Origin: Candidatus Martarchaeota archaeon
GTDB taxonomy: Archaea > Micrarchaeota > Micrarchaeia > Micrarchaeales > Micrarchaeaceae
Length of the DNA: 36,011 nucleotides
Reading direction: 5' to 3'
Assembly: GCA_023473395.1 (NCBI GenBank)
Contig: JAMCYO010000010.1
Span: 1 to 36,011 of the forward strand
Notes under the pieces: generated by a model
Databases searched by the model: none
Seen by the model: the letters and a program-made list of their open reading frames with translations, nothing else
Told to the model about the DNA's origin: nothing
In this document: piece by piece, positions 9,370 to 18,386 of the stretch
Position numbering within the stretch: position 1 is the first letter of the stretch
How the letters are laid out: each line of letters starts with the position of its first letter
Program-made: the position numbers and the translations under genes

Positions 9370-9464
9370 TAGAGGCGCCCTGACTTTAGATTAAGCAGAT
9401 TTAAAAAGCAGTTTAAGTATATAAACAATTCGCAGGAAAGGCGCACTTTAAGAGGCGTCTGAAT

Positions 9465-9833
9465 TCAGGCTAAGAAACCGTTTGCGCCCAACGCCTTCCT
9501 TACGTTTTCAGCCACTAGCGCGAATTCCCCCTTTTCCTCAACGCTGTAAGGGTCTTCACACAGTGCGCGCATGAGCAATGAGACCCTGCCTGCAGCCTCG
9601 CCTAAGACCGTGAATCCGTATTTTTCAACCCTTACAAGGCTTTTGGGATCCGACGGATTGTTACTTATCGATATCGTGGCGCGTGGAACGCCGTTCAGTG
9701 TTTTTCTTACGGCATCGTTTGCTATTTTCCTTGCATCCTCATAATCCGAATTTGTTGAAGCTTTCAGCGGTATCTGTATTACAAACCTGCCCTTGCTGTC
9801 GACTTCAAAATCTGAGATTGACTTGTACATCAT
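9465..9833 (-). CDS. Conserved-looking hypothetical protein, 122 aa
   Basis: Single uninterrupted ORF with local coding character in the spacer between rad50 and aEF-1beta; no family recognised. Confidence 0.6.
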   Translation of the reverse strand: MMYKSISDFEVDSKGRFVIQIPLKASTNSDYEDARKIANDAVRKTLNGVPRATISISNNPSDPKSLVRVEKYGFTVLGEAAGRVSLLMRALCEDPYSVEEKGEFALVAENVRKALGANGFLA

Positions 9834-9935
9834 TGCACCGATTCGATTTTATGAAATCATTAGTGCACAGTTAGGGTATTAAGCCTTTTGTATAATTACG
9901 GCAGAAAGCAAACGCTAAGAATAAGATTGCATAAG

Positions 9936-9980
9936 AAAAGAAAACAAGCAGCCTGAAATGTGCTTGCGTTATATCAGGCT
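9936..9980 (-). terminator. Hairpin plus T-rich tract after aEF-1beta
   Basis: AGCCTGA (9950-9956) and TCAGGCT (9974-9980) pair; minus-strand downstream GCTTGTTTTCTTTTCTTATG. Confidence 0.5.
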
Positions 9981-10217
9981 TTCCTCCGAAACTTCTACCT
10001 GGCTCACTCCCGGGATTTCTTTTATCGAATCCTCTATCTTGGAAGAGCTAGTCTTGTCGTCGTCAAAAGTGAAAAATACCTTTAGTATCTTTATGCCGAA
10101 GGCGACATCCTGGGCATCCATACTGGCTGGATTAAGCTTTGCCTTTATCCCCTGCGAGACTTGGTCAAACTTTCCCTCTTCCGCATATACGTTGAATATT
10201 ACTCCTACTTTTGACAT
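9969..10217 (-). CDS. Translation elongation factor aEF-1 beta
   Basis: MSKVGVIFNVYAEEGKFDQVSQGIKAKL...DVAFGIKILKVFFTFDDDKTSSSKIEDSIKEIPGVSQVEVSE; typical aEF-1beta size and C-terminus. Confidence 0.85.
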   Translation of the reverse strand: MSKVGVIFNVYAEEGKFDQVSQGIKAKLNPASMDAQDVAFGIKILKVFFTFDDDKTSSSKIEDSIKEIPGVSQVEVSEESLI

Positions 10218-10387
10218 TATGGTCCCTCGAATCCGCAGTTCTTGCATTTGTATATGTTGGCTATCTCCCTGCAATGCGAGCACCTTACTATGTCGGTTTC
10301 CCCGCAATTAGGGCACTTGAATTCGCTGTATTCGTGCGTAAGCCTGCCGCATGAAACACATACCTTGCCTGGCAAATCGTTTGTCAT
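10217..10387 (-). CDS. Small zinc-ribbon protein, probable nucleic-acid-binding (DUF1610-like)
   Basis: Read directly from the minus strand (below the ORF-track size cutoff): MTNDLPGKVCVSCGRLTHEYSEFKCPNCGETDIVRCSHCREIANIYKCKNCGFEGP*; four CxxC pairs. Its stop overlaps the aEF-1beta ATG by 1 nt. Confidence 0.85.
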   Translation of the reverse strand: MTNDLPGKVCVSCGRLTHEYSEFKCPNCGETDIVRCSHCREIANIYKCKNCGFEGP

Positions 10388-10392
10388 TTTAT

Positions 10393-12183
10393 TCACCTTC
10401 TCTTCCTGCCATTGCTCAAATCGTCAAGCTCGTCCCTTATGTTTTGCATTATTATAAACATGACTGCCAGAGTAGCAACCAGAAGAGCGATTATGATTAT
10501 TAGCATTGCAATTATTATATTTATCGTTGTTGCGGATAAGTTGCTGCCGCTTGGGGTGCTGGTAACGGCCTTCTGAACTGGCGTTGGGGTAAGCATTGAA
10601 TTAATCTCTCTGGTTGAATTGCTTATGTAATTCCCCAGCAGGACCGCGTAAAACCCGTCTGACGCCATTCTGTTCGCATTTTGGGGCTCTATTTTGGATT
10701 CGTTGAGATAGAAAAGCCCCTCGTCGGCGAACTGTGTTGCCCATGAACCGTACCTTGAACCATTAACCATAGATGCTGTTTCATTATATATAAGAGCGGT
10801 GCTGGCAGGCGATTGGTGCTCGTCAGCCATTATGTAATCGGAATCCAGAAGCGCCAATGCGTAATCGCCGCTGTTTAGGGCTTCGCTTGCGGTTATGGTA
10901 TAAATGCTCGGTACAGATGCCGATGCAGCCGAAAGGGCGCTTGAGACCTGCGACTTTGCCACTGTGGAAATTGCAGGGCTTACATTCACGTAATCGGCAG
11001 GGCTGGAAGGCTCTGACAACGAGTATATCTGTCCAGCAGCCCTGCACCAGGCGTATGCCTCGGCTGCAGAATACACATTCCTGAGCACCCCATCCGAGTC
11101 TATCGCCGTGGAATTGTAGTTGCTTATCAGTGCAGTTATTGTAGTATTGCCCCAAAGCTGCCTAAGTTCGGCGTTAAGCACGTTGTCGTAATTCGAACGC
11201 GTAAGAGGGGGAGGAGTTAGTGAGCTGCAGTAGTAGCTTACGGAATCCAGCAGGTTGAGGCCTCCGGATATGCTCAGATTCGGATTCTGGAACATGAAGC
11301 TGTTTATGAAATCAAGGAACGCAACATCCGCGGACGAGTAGTAATAACCCTTTTGCAGCAGCTCAGAGGCTGCCTTTGAGTTTAGATTAAGGTTTGCGGC
11401 CATTGCGGCAAAGCCCGGAAAAGCGGAAACGTTACGTATGGATGCATTCGTGAAGTTCAGTGTGAAACCTGCGAGCTCTGCCAATATGGTTTGGTTGCAC
11501 TGATTTGAACAGCTTAGATTAGCTTGTGGAACCCCAGATACATTTAAACCGTCGGATACGTTGAAGCTAACGTTCATGCCAAAAATGGGTTTCACGCCGG
11601 TTGCGTACGAAAAAGCCTCGCTTATGTTCATTATAGGTATAACAGGGATTCCGTAATATTTTGATGCTAAATAGTATATTTCCGTCTCTAGCGAGCCGTT
11701 GCCCGCGTAAGGCACCATAATAAAACTTATGTTATGGGATTTCGCCGCGCCAATCTTATCATACACGCCGCCTATCTCCCCTATGGTGCCGTTGTAGTTG
11801 ATTACCCCAGTTACAGTAAAATTGCTAAGCAGGGGCTTGTGGGAAAGGGATGACAATGCCAGCAGCGTCATGGCAGTCCCTGCGCTTGGACCCGAGACAT
11901 TGGCACCGCCGTCAAATATTTCGTAGTGGAAATTGTAATCCTTGTAATTAAGCCCAAGGTACGACGATGCGACCTGCGCCGCAGCTTCGGACGAATTCAA
12001 GGTCGATTCGGCAACACTGGCAGGTCCGGTTATGTTTATTGCGCCGTTACCTGTCGTCACATCGAGCTTTATTGTTGTCAAAGTCCCATTGTTCGTCTGC
12101 AGTATTACCGCAGGTGCATGTATCGATGCACTGCCCACAAAACTTGCAGATGATATGCCTGCAATCATCGCGGCAAGAACCAT
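10393..12183 (-). CDS. Secreted/membrane-anchored Lon-like (S16) serine protease lacking an AAA+ domain
   Basis: N-terminal hydrophobic signal, catalytic-like GPSAGTAMT and GEIGGVYDKIGAAK motifs, C-terminal TM helix INIIIAMLIIIIALLVATLAVMFII followed by a charged tail; no Walker motifs. Confidence 0.78.
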   Translation of the reverse strand: MVLAAMIAGISSASFVGSASIHAPAVILQTNNGTLTTIKLDVTTGNGAINITGPASVAESTLNSSEAAAQVASSYLGLNYKDYNFHYEIFDGGANVSGPSAGTAMTLLALSSLSHKPLLSNFTVTGVINYNGTIGEIGGVYDKIGAAKSHNISFIMVPYAGNGSLETEIYYLASKYYGIPVIPIMNISEAFSYATGVKPIFGMNVSFNVSDGLNVSGVPQANLSCSNQCNQTILAELAGFTLNFTNASIRNVSAFPGFAAMAANLNLNSKAASELLQKGYYYSSADVAFLDFINSFMFQNPNLSISGGLNLLDSVSYYCSSLTPPPLTRSNYDNVLNAELRQLWGNTTITALISNYNSTAIDSDGVLRNVYSAAEAYAWCRAAGQIYSLSEPSSPADYVNVSPAISTVAKSQVSSALSAASASVPSIYTITASEALNSGDYALALLDSDYIMADEHQSPASTALIYNETASMVNGSRYGSWATQFADEGLFYLNESKIEPQNANRMASDGFYAVLLGNYISNSTREINSMLTPTPVQKAVTSTPSGSNLSATTINIIIAMLIIIIALLVATLAVMFIIMQNIRDELDDLSNGRKRR

Positions 12184-12338
12184 AGAGATTAAAATGAACT
12201 TGTTTATACCCGTCTAAACACCCTTATTTTCGTGCCTGCACATGTGCGTTTGGCGCATAAAATACGCAATACAAGGCAATCGAAATTATTTGGAAGCCCA
12301 ACCGTAATAAAGCTTGCGGTTTATTTTTATTTTCTTTG

Positions 12339-13310
12339 CTACTTTTTGTTGTAGTTCTCGTATTTCGTGGACCTTTGCCATATTTCCTCGAAACGCGCCA
12401 AGGATTCCCCCCTATTTATCGAGACTATGTGCTCGCTCTTCCTGTTGATTATGTTTATTGGTGGTATTTTGTAAGCGTTGTTTGCGTCTATTATTAGCCT
12501 TTCATGCTGTTGCTGTGCATCGTTGCCTGACATTACCCTGAGCTCTATAGATATGCCTTTGTTTGCCATTTCCTCCTTGAAATCGAAATAGCTCCTGTCG
12601 AAATGGCTTCCAAGCCTATTGGAACTGGAGAGTATGCGCATAGAGGCGTGCCTGTTCTGGCTCTGCTCGAGCAGCACCAATAGGTTCTCTATCGCTTTGC
12701 TATCGAAATGCATGTCCAGAATGAGAATGTCGCCTTCCAGCTTTGAGAAGAACTTCTTTGAAAGGAGAAGCATGTTCGAGTATGGGGTATCCGGGTCTAT
12801 ACTTATAGGCCTCAGCGAACTGGAATTCTGAGCCCTATTTGATATGGAAAGCTCGCCCAGCCCGGATAAGATCCCAAGGGCTGTCGCAGCGAAAGGGACC
12901 AAGCCTATTATCGGGCCTAGGTAGAAGTCGGTGTCAAGCACAGCCAAAAGCAGGGCGAATATTATTGAAGAAAAAAGCATGCCTATGCTCAATACCCTGT
13001 AACCATGCCTGCTTATGAGCCATACTGCGCCTATCGCGAACATGATAAGGGAAAACGGGAGCATTATATATGTTATATGGACCGCTATCGCAAGCGCCGA
13101 TGAGCCTTCGAGCGACGCAAGCAGGCTTGCAGATGGGGTTATGTTATAAGCGTTTATCGTAGTAGTTATTCCCTTAACAAGGCCTACAGAGTAAGAAAGT
13201 ATTTGTACGTAATAAAAGTTCGAAAGCATAGCTACGAATCCGGCTACTAGGGCAATGTAAGCCATATTCCTGTGCGTTGCCAGGGAAGCGGCGTTTGATG
13301 CCATATACAT
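12339..13310 (-). CDS. Membrane protein (about 4 TM helices) with a C-terminal phospholipase-D-like domain
   Basis: Four hydrophobic N-terminal segments, then a soluble domain containing HERLIIDANNAYKIPPINIIN, resembling the HxR/K...D PLD-like motif. Confidence 0.5.
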   Translation of the reverse strand: MYMASNAASLATHRNMAYIALVAGFVAMLSNFYYVQILSYSVGLVKGITTTINAYNITPSASLLASLEGSSALAIAVHITYIMLPFSLIMFAIGAVWLISRHGYRVLSIGMLFSSIIFALLLAVLDTDFYLGPIIGLVPFAATALGILSGLGELSISNRAQNSSSLRPISIDPDTPYSNMLLLSKKFFSKLEGDILILDMHFDSKAIENLLVLLEQSQNRHASMRILSSSNRLGSHFDRSYFDFKEEMANKGISIELRVMSGNDAQQQHERLIIDANNAYKIPPINIINRKSEHIVSINRGESLARFEEIWQRSTKYENYNKK

Positions 13311-13406
13311 AATTTGGGGTTAAGAAATTAAGCTTTAGCTGTATAACAAAGCTCAGGCAAAAGGCTCGAGCACAGCTTTATATCTGTTGCATGAGCATAT
13401 TTTGTT

Positions 13407-15269
13407 ATGGACTATTTGTTCAGGTTCGGAAAGCCAAGGCAGAACCAGGAATCGATGCTTAGCGACATTTACAATGCGCTTGAGCAGAGGCACGACATAT
13501 TCATAAACGCACCCACTGGAACCGGCAAAACCGACGCGTCCATAGGCGCGGCGCTTACTTTCGCGCTTAAAAGGGGGCTTGACGTATTCTTTCTTACCCC
13601 GAAGATTTCGCAGCACAAGATAGCAATAGAGGCAGTATCCGGAATAAAGAAAAAATTTGAGCTTGATTTCGGATTTGCTGACATAGTGGGAAAAAGGAAC
13701 ATATGCATAAATGACAAGGTAAATGCCATAGAAAGCGACGCGTTTTACAGCGCGTGCGAAAACCTTGTTAAATCCGGCAAATGCCCATACTTTTCAAAAT
13801 CAAAGAACTTCGATGTCGCAAATGCAAAGATGGCGAATGCGATGGAAAGCGGCCACAACGCCCTGCTGGATTACTCCTATGATAACGGCGTATGCGCGTA
13901 CGAAATCGCATCAAAGTACGCAAAGAACAGCAGGGTGATAATCGCAGGTTATTCCCACTTATTAAACCCTTTCAACAGGGGCACTTTCCTGAAGAAGATA
14001 GGCCATAGCATAGAGAACGCAATAATAATCTGGGACGAAGCCCACAACCTCATAAACATAGCGAACGCGTATTTCAGCACTGCCGTTTCCGAAGCCGGAA
14101 TAGATGCGGCGGAAAAGGAGCTGAAGGCGATAAACAGCAGCATAGATTTAGACTACCTAAAATTTGCGATAAAAAAACTGGCTGCCAAAAAACTGAATGC
14201 GAACATGAACGAGGCGTTCGTGGAAAAGAGCGACATGACAGAGTTCATGGAAGGCGAATATGAGAAGCTCATAGATGTTCTCGAAAAGGCAGGGCTGGAA
14301 TATATACAAGCTAAGAACGCGAAACGTTCGTCGATACTTCACATAGCCAAGTTCCTTAGGGGTTTCCTAGATGCGGACGACTCAATGGCCAAGATTGTAA
14401 CAAACAGGAACGGTAGGATAAGGCTGAACGTGAGCTGCCTGTATCCAGACAGGGCATTGCCGATACTGCAAGAAGCTTATGCTAACGTATTCATGAGCGC
14501 TACGATGGAGCCCATGAGCATGTATTCCGAGATGTTCGGGCTTACAGGTTCGGAAAGCAAAAGCTATTCTTCCCCTTTCCCAAAGCCGAACAGGATTGCT
14601 TTTGTCGACGGAGATTTTACTACGAAGTTTTCGCAGAGGTCAAACGAGCAGTATGCAAAAATGGCAAAAAGGATAGAGGAGATAAAGGAGAGCATACCTG
14701 GAAGCGTCGCGGTTTTCTTCCCGAGCTTCACAGTGCTTGATGGCGTTTCAAGGCATGTAAACTTCCCCAAAAAGCACGTGCAAAGAAGGGACATGGCGAG
14801 CCCTGCGACAGAGGCGCTGCTCAACCGCTTCATGGAAGACGATGGATCCATGTTAATGGCGGTGATGGGAGGCAGCCTCAGCGAAGGCGTGGACTACAAG
14901 AACAATTCAATAAAAGGCATAGTAATAGTAGGCATACCTCTTACCGCACCCGACCTTGAACTAAAGGCCAAGATTGCCTACTTTGACAAAAGGTTCGAAG
15001 GCAGGGGAATGGATTACGCATATATAGTGCCAGCGGTAGTCAGGGCAGTGCAGGCTGCGGGCAGGGCAATAAGGAACGAGAACGACAGGGCAGTCCTGAT
15101 TTTCATGGACAAGAGGTATTCTTGGAGGATGTACAGGGCAGCGATATCAAACAGCATAGAGATAAGCGAATCGAAGGACTACGTCAAATCGATAAGGTTT
15201 TTCTGGGATTTAAACGACGTAGTAGACAAGGTAGTAAGCGGCAAGGCCAATAAGGACTCCCATAAATAG
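13407..15269 (+). CDS. XPD/Rad3-like (DinG-related) Fe-S superfamily 2 DNA helicase
   Basis: Walker A APTGTGKTDASI, DEAH box IIWDEAHNL, four Cys (NICIN, SACEN, GKCPYF, GVCAYE), C-terminal motifs GGSLSEGVDYKN and QAAGRAIRNENDRA. Confidence 0.88.
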   Translation: MDYLFRFGKPRQNQESMLSDIYNALEQRHDIFINAPTGTGKTDASIGAALTFALKRGLDVFFLTPKISQHKIAIEAVSGIKKKFELDFGFADIVGKRNICINDKVNAIESDAFYSACENLVKSGKCPYFSKSKNFDVANAKMANAMESGHNALLDYSYDNGVCAYEIASKYAKNSRVIIAGYSHLLNPFNRGTFLKKIGHSIENAIIIWDEAHNLINIANAYFSTAVSEAGIDAAEKELKAINSSIDLDYLKFAIKKLAAKKLNANMNEAFVEKSDMTEFMEGEYEKLIDVLEKAGLEYIQAKNAKRSSILHIAKFLRGFLDADDSMAKIVTNRNGRIRLNVSCLYPDRALPILQEAYANVFMSATMEPMSMYSEMFGLTGSESKSYSSPFPKPNRIAFVDGDFTTKFSQRSNEQYAKMAKRIEEIKESIPGSVAVFFPSFTVLDGVSRHVNFPKKHVQRRDMASPATEALLNRFMEDDGSMLMAVMGGSLSEGVDYKNNSIKGIVIVGIPLTAPDLELKAKIAYFDKRFEGRGMDYAYIVPAVVRAVQAAGRAIRNENDRAVLIFMDKRYSWRMYRAAISNSIEISESKDYVKSIRFFWDLNDVVDKVVSGKANKDSHK

Positions 15270-16181
15270 CGGCGGTATCGCCGGCAATGCCCTCTTGTAT
15301 TTTCTTAGTATGAACATGGTTATTATAAGACCTAGCACCGCGCCGAACGCCACAAAAAAGCTAGGCACGAAGCTAAGCGTGAGCTTGTATGCAGATACTG
15401 CAACCATCAACGGTATTGCAAGGTCGCCAGTGCCCAATGCGACGTTGGCCGATATTGGTACCATGCCCTTTGCCGCAGTAGTTTTCATTGCGGACATTAT
15501 GCGCTTCCCTCTCTGCCCTGCGGATTTTAGCTCCTTGTTGTATTCGTTAAGCTCCTTTTTGCTGAAGCTTGATTTTGGGACCCCCTCAATCTCGCTCATG
15601 TCTACCATGAAGGCGAGGTTGTTCTCGGTCACCACATTTGCAAGTGTTATCATGTGCTTTGTTATGAAAACGGCCACGAAATCGTAGATAGCCAGCAACC
15701 CCATGAAGACTATTGCTGCAAAAAAGCTGAAGCCGAAACCCAAAACTGCACCCACGCCGATGCTTGCTATTATGGCAGCGACGTTCTTAAGCTTGACCCA
15801 TTTGTTCTTGGCTGCAACAAGCGCAAAGGCGAGTATTATCGCACCTATGGTCGATATGTTTGTGCTTTGCGTTGCGTAAGCAAGCAGCACAAGGAAAACG
15901 TAGAAAGAGGCTATGAATATCACCACGCCCTCTATCACCTTGAAAAGCCTTGCGCCGTGGTAAAACCTGAAAAGTATGACCATGCCTACGGCGAGTATTA
16001 TTATGTACCCTAGGAGCAGCAGCGCATTCGTAGGGCCGCTTACCACCTGCGAACTGGCTATTTCGGAATATGTGGCGCCGTTGAACCATAGCGTTGCGAG
16101 CATTATGCCGCTGAATTGGACGAGCATGAACATAGTAAGTATGCCAACAAGCTGCCTGTTCTCGATGAGCCTCTTTTCCAA
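15210..16181 (-). CDS. Presenilin / signal peptide peptidase-like A22 intramembrane aspartyl protease
   Basis: Multiple TM helices with YDFVAVF and GTGDLAIP catalytic Asp motifs and PAL-like PAIPPL; TTG start after GGTG. Confidence 0.82.
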   Translation of the reverse strand: MEKRLIENRQLVGILTMFMLVQFSGIMLATLWFNGATYSEIASSQVVSGPTNALLLLGYIIILAVGMVILFRFYHGARLFKVIEGVVIFIASFYVFLVLLAYATQSTNISTIGAIILAFALVAAKNKWVKLKNVAAIIASIGVGAVLGFGFSFFAAIVFMGLLAIYDFVAVFITKHMITLANVVTENNLAFMVDMSEIEGVPKSSFSKKELNEYNKELKSAGQRGKRIMSAMKTTAAKGMVPISANVALGTGDLAIPLMVAVSAYKLTLSFVPSFFVAFGAVLGLIITMFILRKYKRALPAIPPLFMGVLIGLAAYYLVYYVV

Positions 16182-16194
16182 AAATACACCTTGT

Positions 16195-18279
16195 TCAGTC
16201 CGCTTCGTGGTGGACCAGCTTTATGACACCCTGCCTTGGCCTGTATATGTCCCCGGAACGCTCGAGTTCGGTGAGGTATTTGCTTGCAGTGGCGGAATCT
16301 ATCCCAGCGGCTTCTGCCTCTTCTATTACGCGCTGCATCTTTATGTTGCTGTCATCCTGTTCAAGCTTTTTTATTATGTTTAGTATAGAATTCATCCTGT
16401 CTACTTTCTCCCTTGGCATGCCCGTAAGTATGGTGTCTATGTCTATGCGCCCTCCGGTGTCAAGCGCGAGCGACTTGAGCATGAACCTGCTGAGTTCTAT
16501 TGCCAATTCGGCGTCCGAGACTTCCACCACGTCTGCAAGCCTTGTCTTTGCGCTGGCCTCGCTCATCCTCACGAGACCTTCTATTTGCCTGGGAGTTATC
16601 GGTACGGCGCCCTGCCTCTGCCCGGTCTTCCTTAAATCGACATAGTATTTCTGTATGTGCTCGCTGGCCTCTTGGCTGAGCCTAGGTGCCACGTATTTCC
16701 TTGCGTATGCTATGTACTTCCTTAGCAATTCGTGGCTTATTGGCGGTTCTTCCACCTGCTCGAATTCCTTCATTTCTGCAAGCCTTGCGCCAGCAGCCTC
16801 GTGTTGGACCAATATGTGCCTCGCTATGTTGCGGTCGGTATCCTCATCCATAACGTCGGTTATCGGGAATATAAGATCGAACCTTGAAAGCAGCGTCGGC
16901 GGTATGTCGAACTGTTCTGCAGGGTATTGGTGCGGGTCGAAACGGCCGAACTTCGGGTTGGCAGCTGCGAGCACTGCGGCCCTTGCGTTGAACGTAGCTA
17001 TAATGCCTGCTTTGGCCACGCTTATGGTCTGCGATTCCAGGGCCTCGTGCAGCGCTGCCTTGTCGTCCTGCCCTATCTTGTCGAATTCGTCTATGCAAAC
17101 TATGCCGCCGCTTCCAAGGACCAAGGCGCCAGCCTTTAAGGTCCAACCTCCTTCGGAGAAATCGTCCCTTTCCGCAACTGCGGTGAGACCTCCCCCAGTT
17201 ACGGATTTGCCGCTTACATATATGCCTTTTGGAACAAGCTGGGAGACTGCCTGCAACACCCTCGTCTTTGCGCTTCCGGGGTCGCCTATTAGCATTATGT
17301 GCATGTCACTCCTTATTATGCCCCCGTCAACAAGGGTCTTTCCCATTGTGCCTCCGAAAAGCTGCAACGCCACAGCCCTCTTTATCTCTTCGTGGCCGTA
17401 TATCGAAGAAGCTATGGATTTGGCAATCTTTTCGAATATCTGCGGGTCCTTTGCAAGCTCCTTTATCTCCCGCTCTTCCTCTTCGGTTATTGAAAGCTCT
17501 GCAAATTCCTTTTGCTTTGGGACAACCGAAACCGCTTCAACAAACATCGTATATAGGTTCTGTTCGGTCTTGCCGCGCTGATTCTTGCGGGGGCGTATCC
17601 TGAGAACCCCTGTAAGTTCTATTCTGTCACCAGGGATTACGGTGTTGACCATGTCGTCCTCAAGCCAGACTTCCAGCTGCCATGTTGGAGTGTTTCCCCT
17701 GAGCTTTTCGAGCGGGTCCTGTACTGCTATCTTCTGCAGGTTTATGAATTGCGAGTCCTCTGGCACCTGCTTGAGCGATTTCCTTTTGCACTCCCTGCAG
17801 ATTTCCGGGACCGGGTCCTTGTCCGCTTGCACAGTCTGCCTGGCGCCGCAGAAGGTGCACTCGTACACGCCTATGCGCACGCGCGGGCTTATCTCAGATC
17901 TTTTTACTATGAGGCTATCCAATGTTATAAGCTTCGATATTAATGAGGAGCCGACGTCCTGCACGAGCGGATTGTTTATAGTAAGCCCGGTAAACCTTAC
18001 GTGAGGTTCGTGGGTGCCGAGCTGTACGTCAGAGAGCTTGTATTTCAAGGACTCGTTCGCAGCCCTTATTACCACATCCGGGTTGTTGACAAGTTCGCTC
18101 GCAAGGTTCGGATCGAATTTGGCAAGGTCTGCTATCTCAACCCTTAGGCTCCTTTTTTCAGGAAACGCGACTATGATATCGTCTATGCCTTCCCTATAAT
18201 ATAATTCAAGGAATTCATCAAAGCGCGATTTTATTGCAGATATGACAGCATCCTCCACTAGAAGCACCTTAAGCCGCAT
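16195..18279 (-). CDS. mcm: Replicative DNA helicase MCM
   Basis: Zn motif CTFCGAR...CRECK, Walker A GDPGSAKT, Walker B IVCIDEFDK, arginine finger SRFDLIF, C-terminal winged-helix region. No intein. Confidence 0.95.
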   Translation of the reverse strand: MRLKVLLVEDAVISAIKSRFDEFLELYYREGIDDIIVAFPEKRSLRVEIADLAKFDPNLASELVNNPDVVIRAANESLKYKLSDVQLGTHEPHVRFTGLTINNPLVQDVGSSLISKLITLDSLIVKRSEISPRVRIGVYECTFCGARQTVQADKDPVPEICRECKRKSLKQVPEDSQFINLQKIAVQDPLEKLRGNTPTWQLEVWLEDDMVNTVIPGDRIELTGVLRIRPRKNQRGKTEQNLYTMFVEAVSVVPKQKEFAELSITEEEEREIKELAKDPQIFEKIAKSIASSIYGHEEIKRAVALQLFGGTMGKTLVDGGIIRSDMHIMLIGDPGSAKTRVLQAVSQLVPKGIYVSGKSVTGGGLTAVAERDDFSEGGWTLKAGALVLGSGGIVCIDEFDKIGQDDKAALHEALESQTISVAKAGIIATFNARAAVLAAANPKFGRFDPHQYPAEQFDIPPTLLSRFDLIFPITDVMDEDTDRNIARHILVQHEAAGARLAEMKEFEQVEEPPISHELLRKYIAYARKYVAPRLSQEASEHIQKYYVDLRKTGQRQGAVPITPRQIEGLVRMSEASAKTRLADVVEVSDAELAIELSRFMLKSLALDTGGRIDIDTILTGMPREKVDRMNSILNIIKKLEQDDSNIKMQRVIEEAEAAGIDSATASKYLTELERSGDIYRPRQGVIKLVHHEAD

Positions 18280-18386
18280 TACAGAAACAGCTCAAGACAG
18301 ATTCTCGTTTAAATTATTTATAAGCTTCTATGCATATTTATAACACTGATCATTTAAAGCCGAACCTGCGACATAATGGCGTTACC

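Noticed and set aside
12238-12247. GCACATGTGC palindrome upstream of the Lon-like gene
   Set aside because: Only 10 nt and expected by chance in a window this size; no partner site seen.
16655-17581. 308-aa ORF on the plus strand opposite mcm
   Set aside because: Antisense to a clear MCM with all motifs; low-complexity Ser/Ala/Cys composition typical of a shadow frame.
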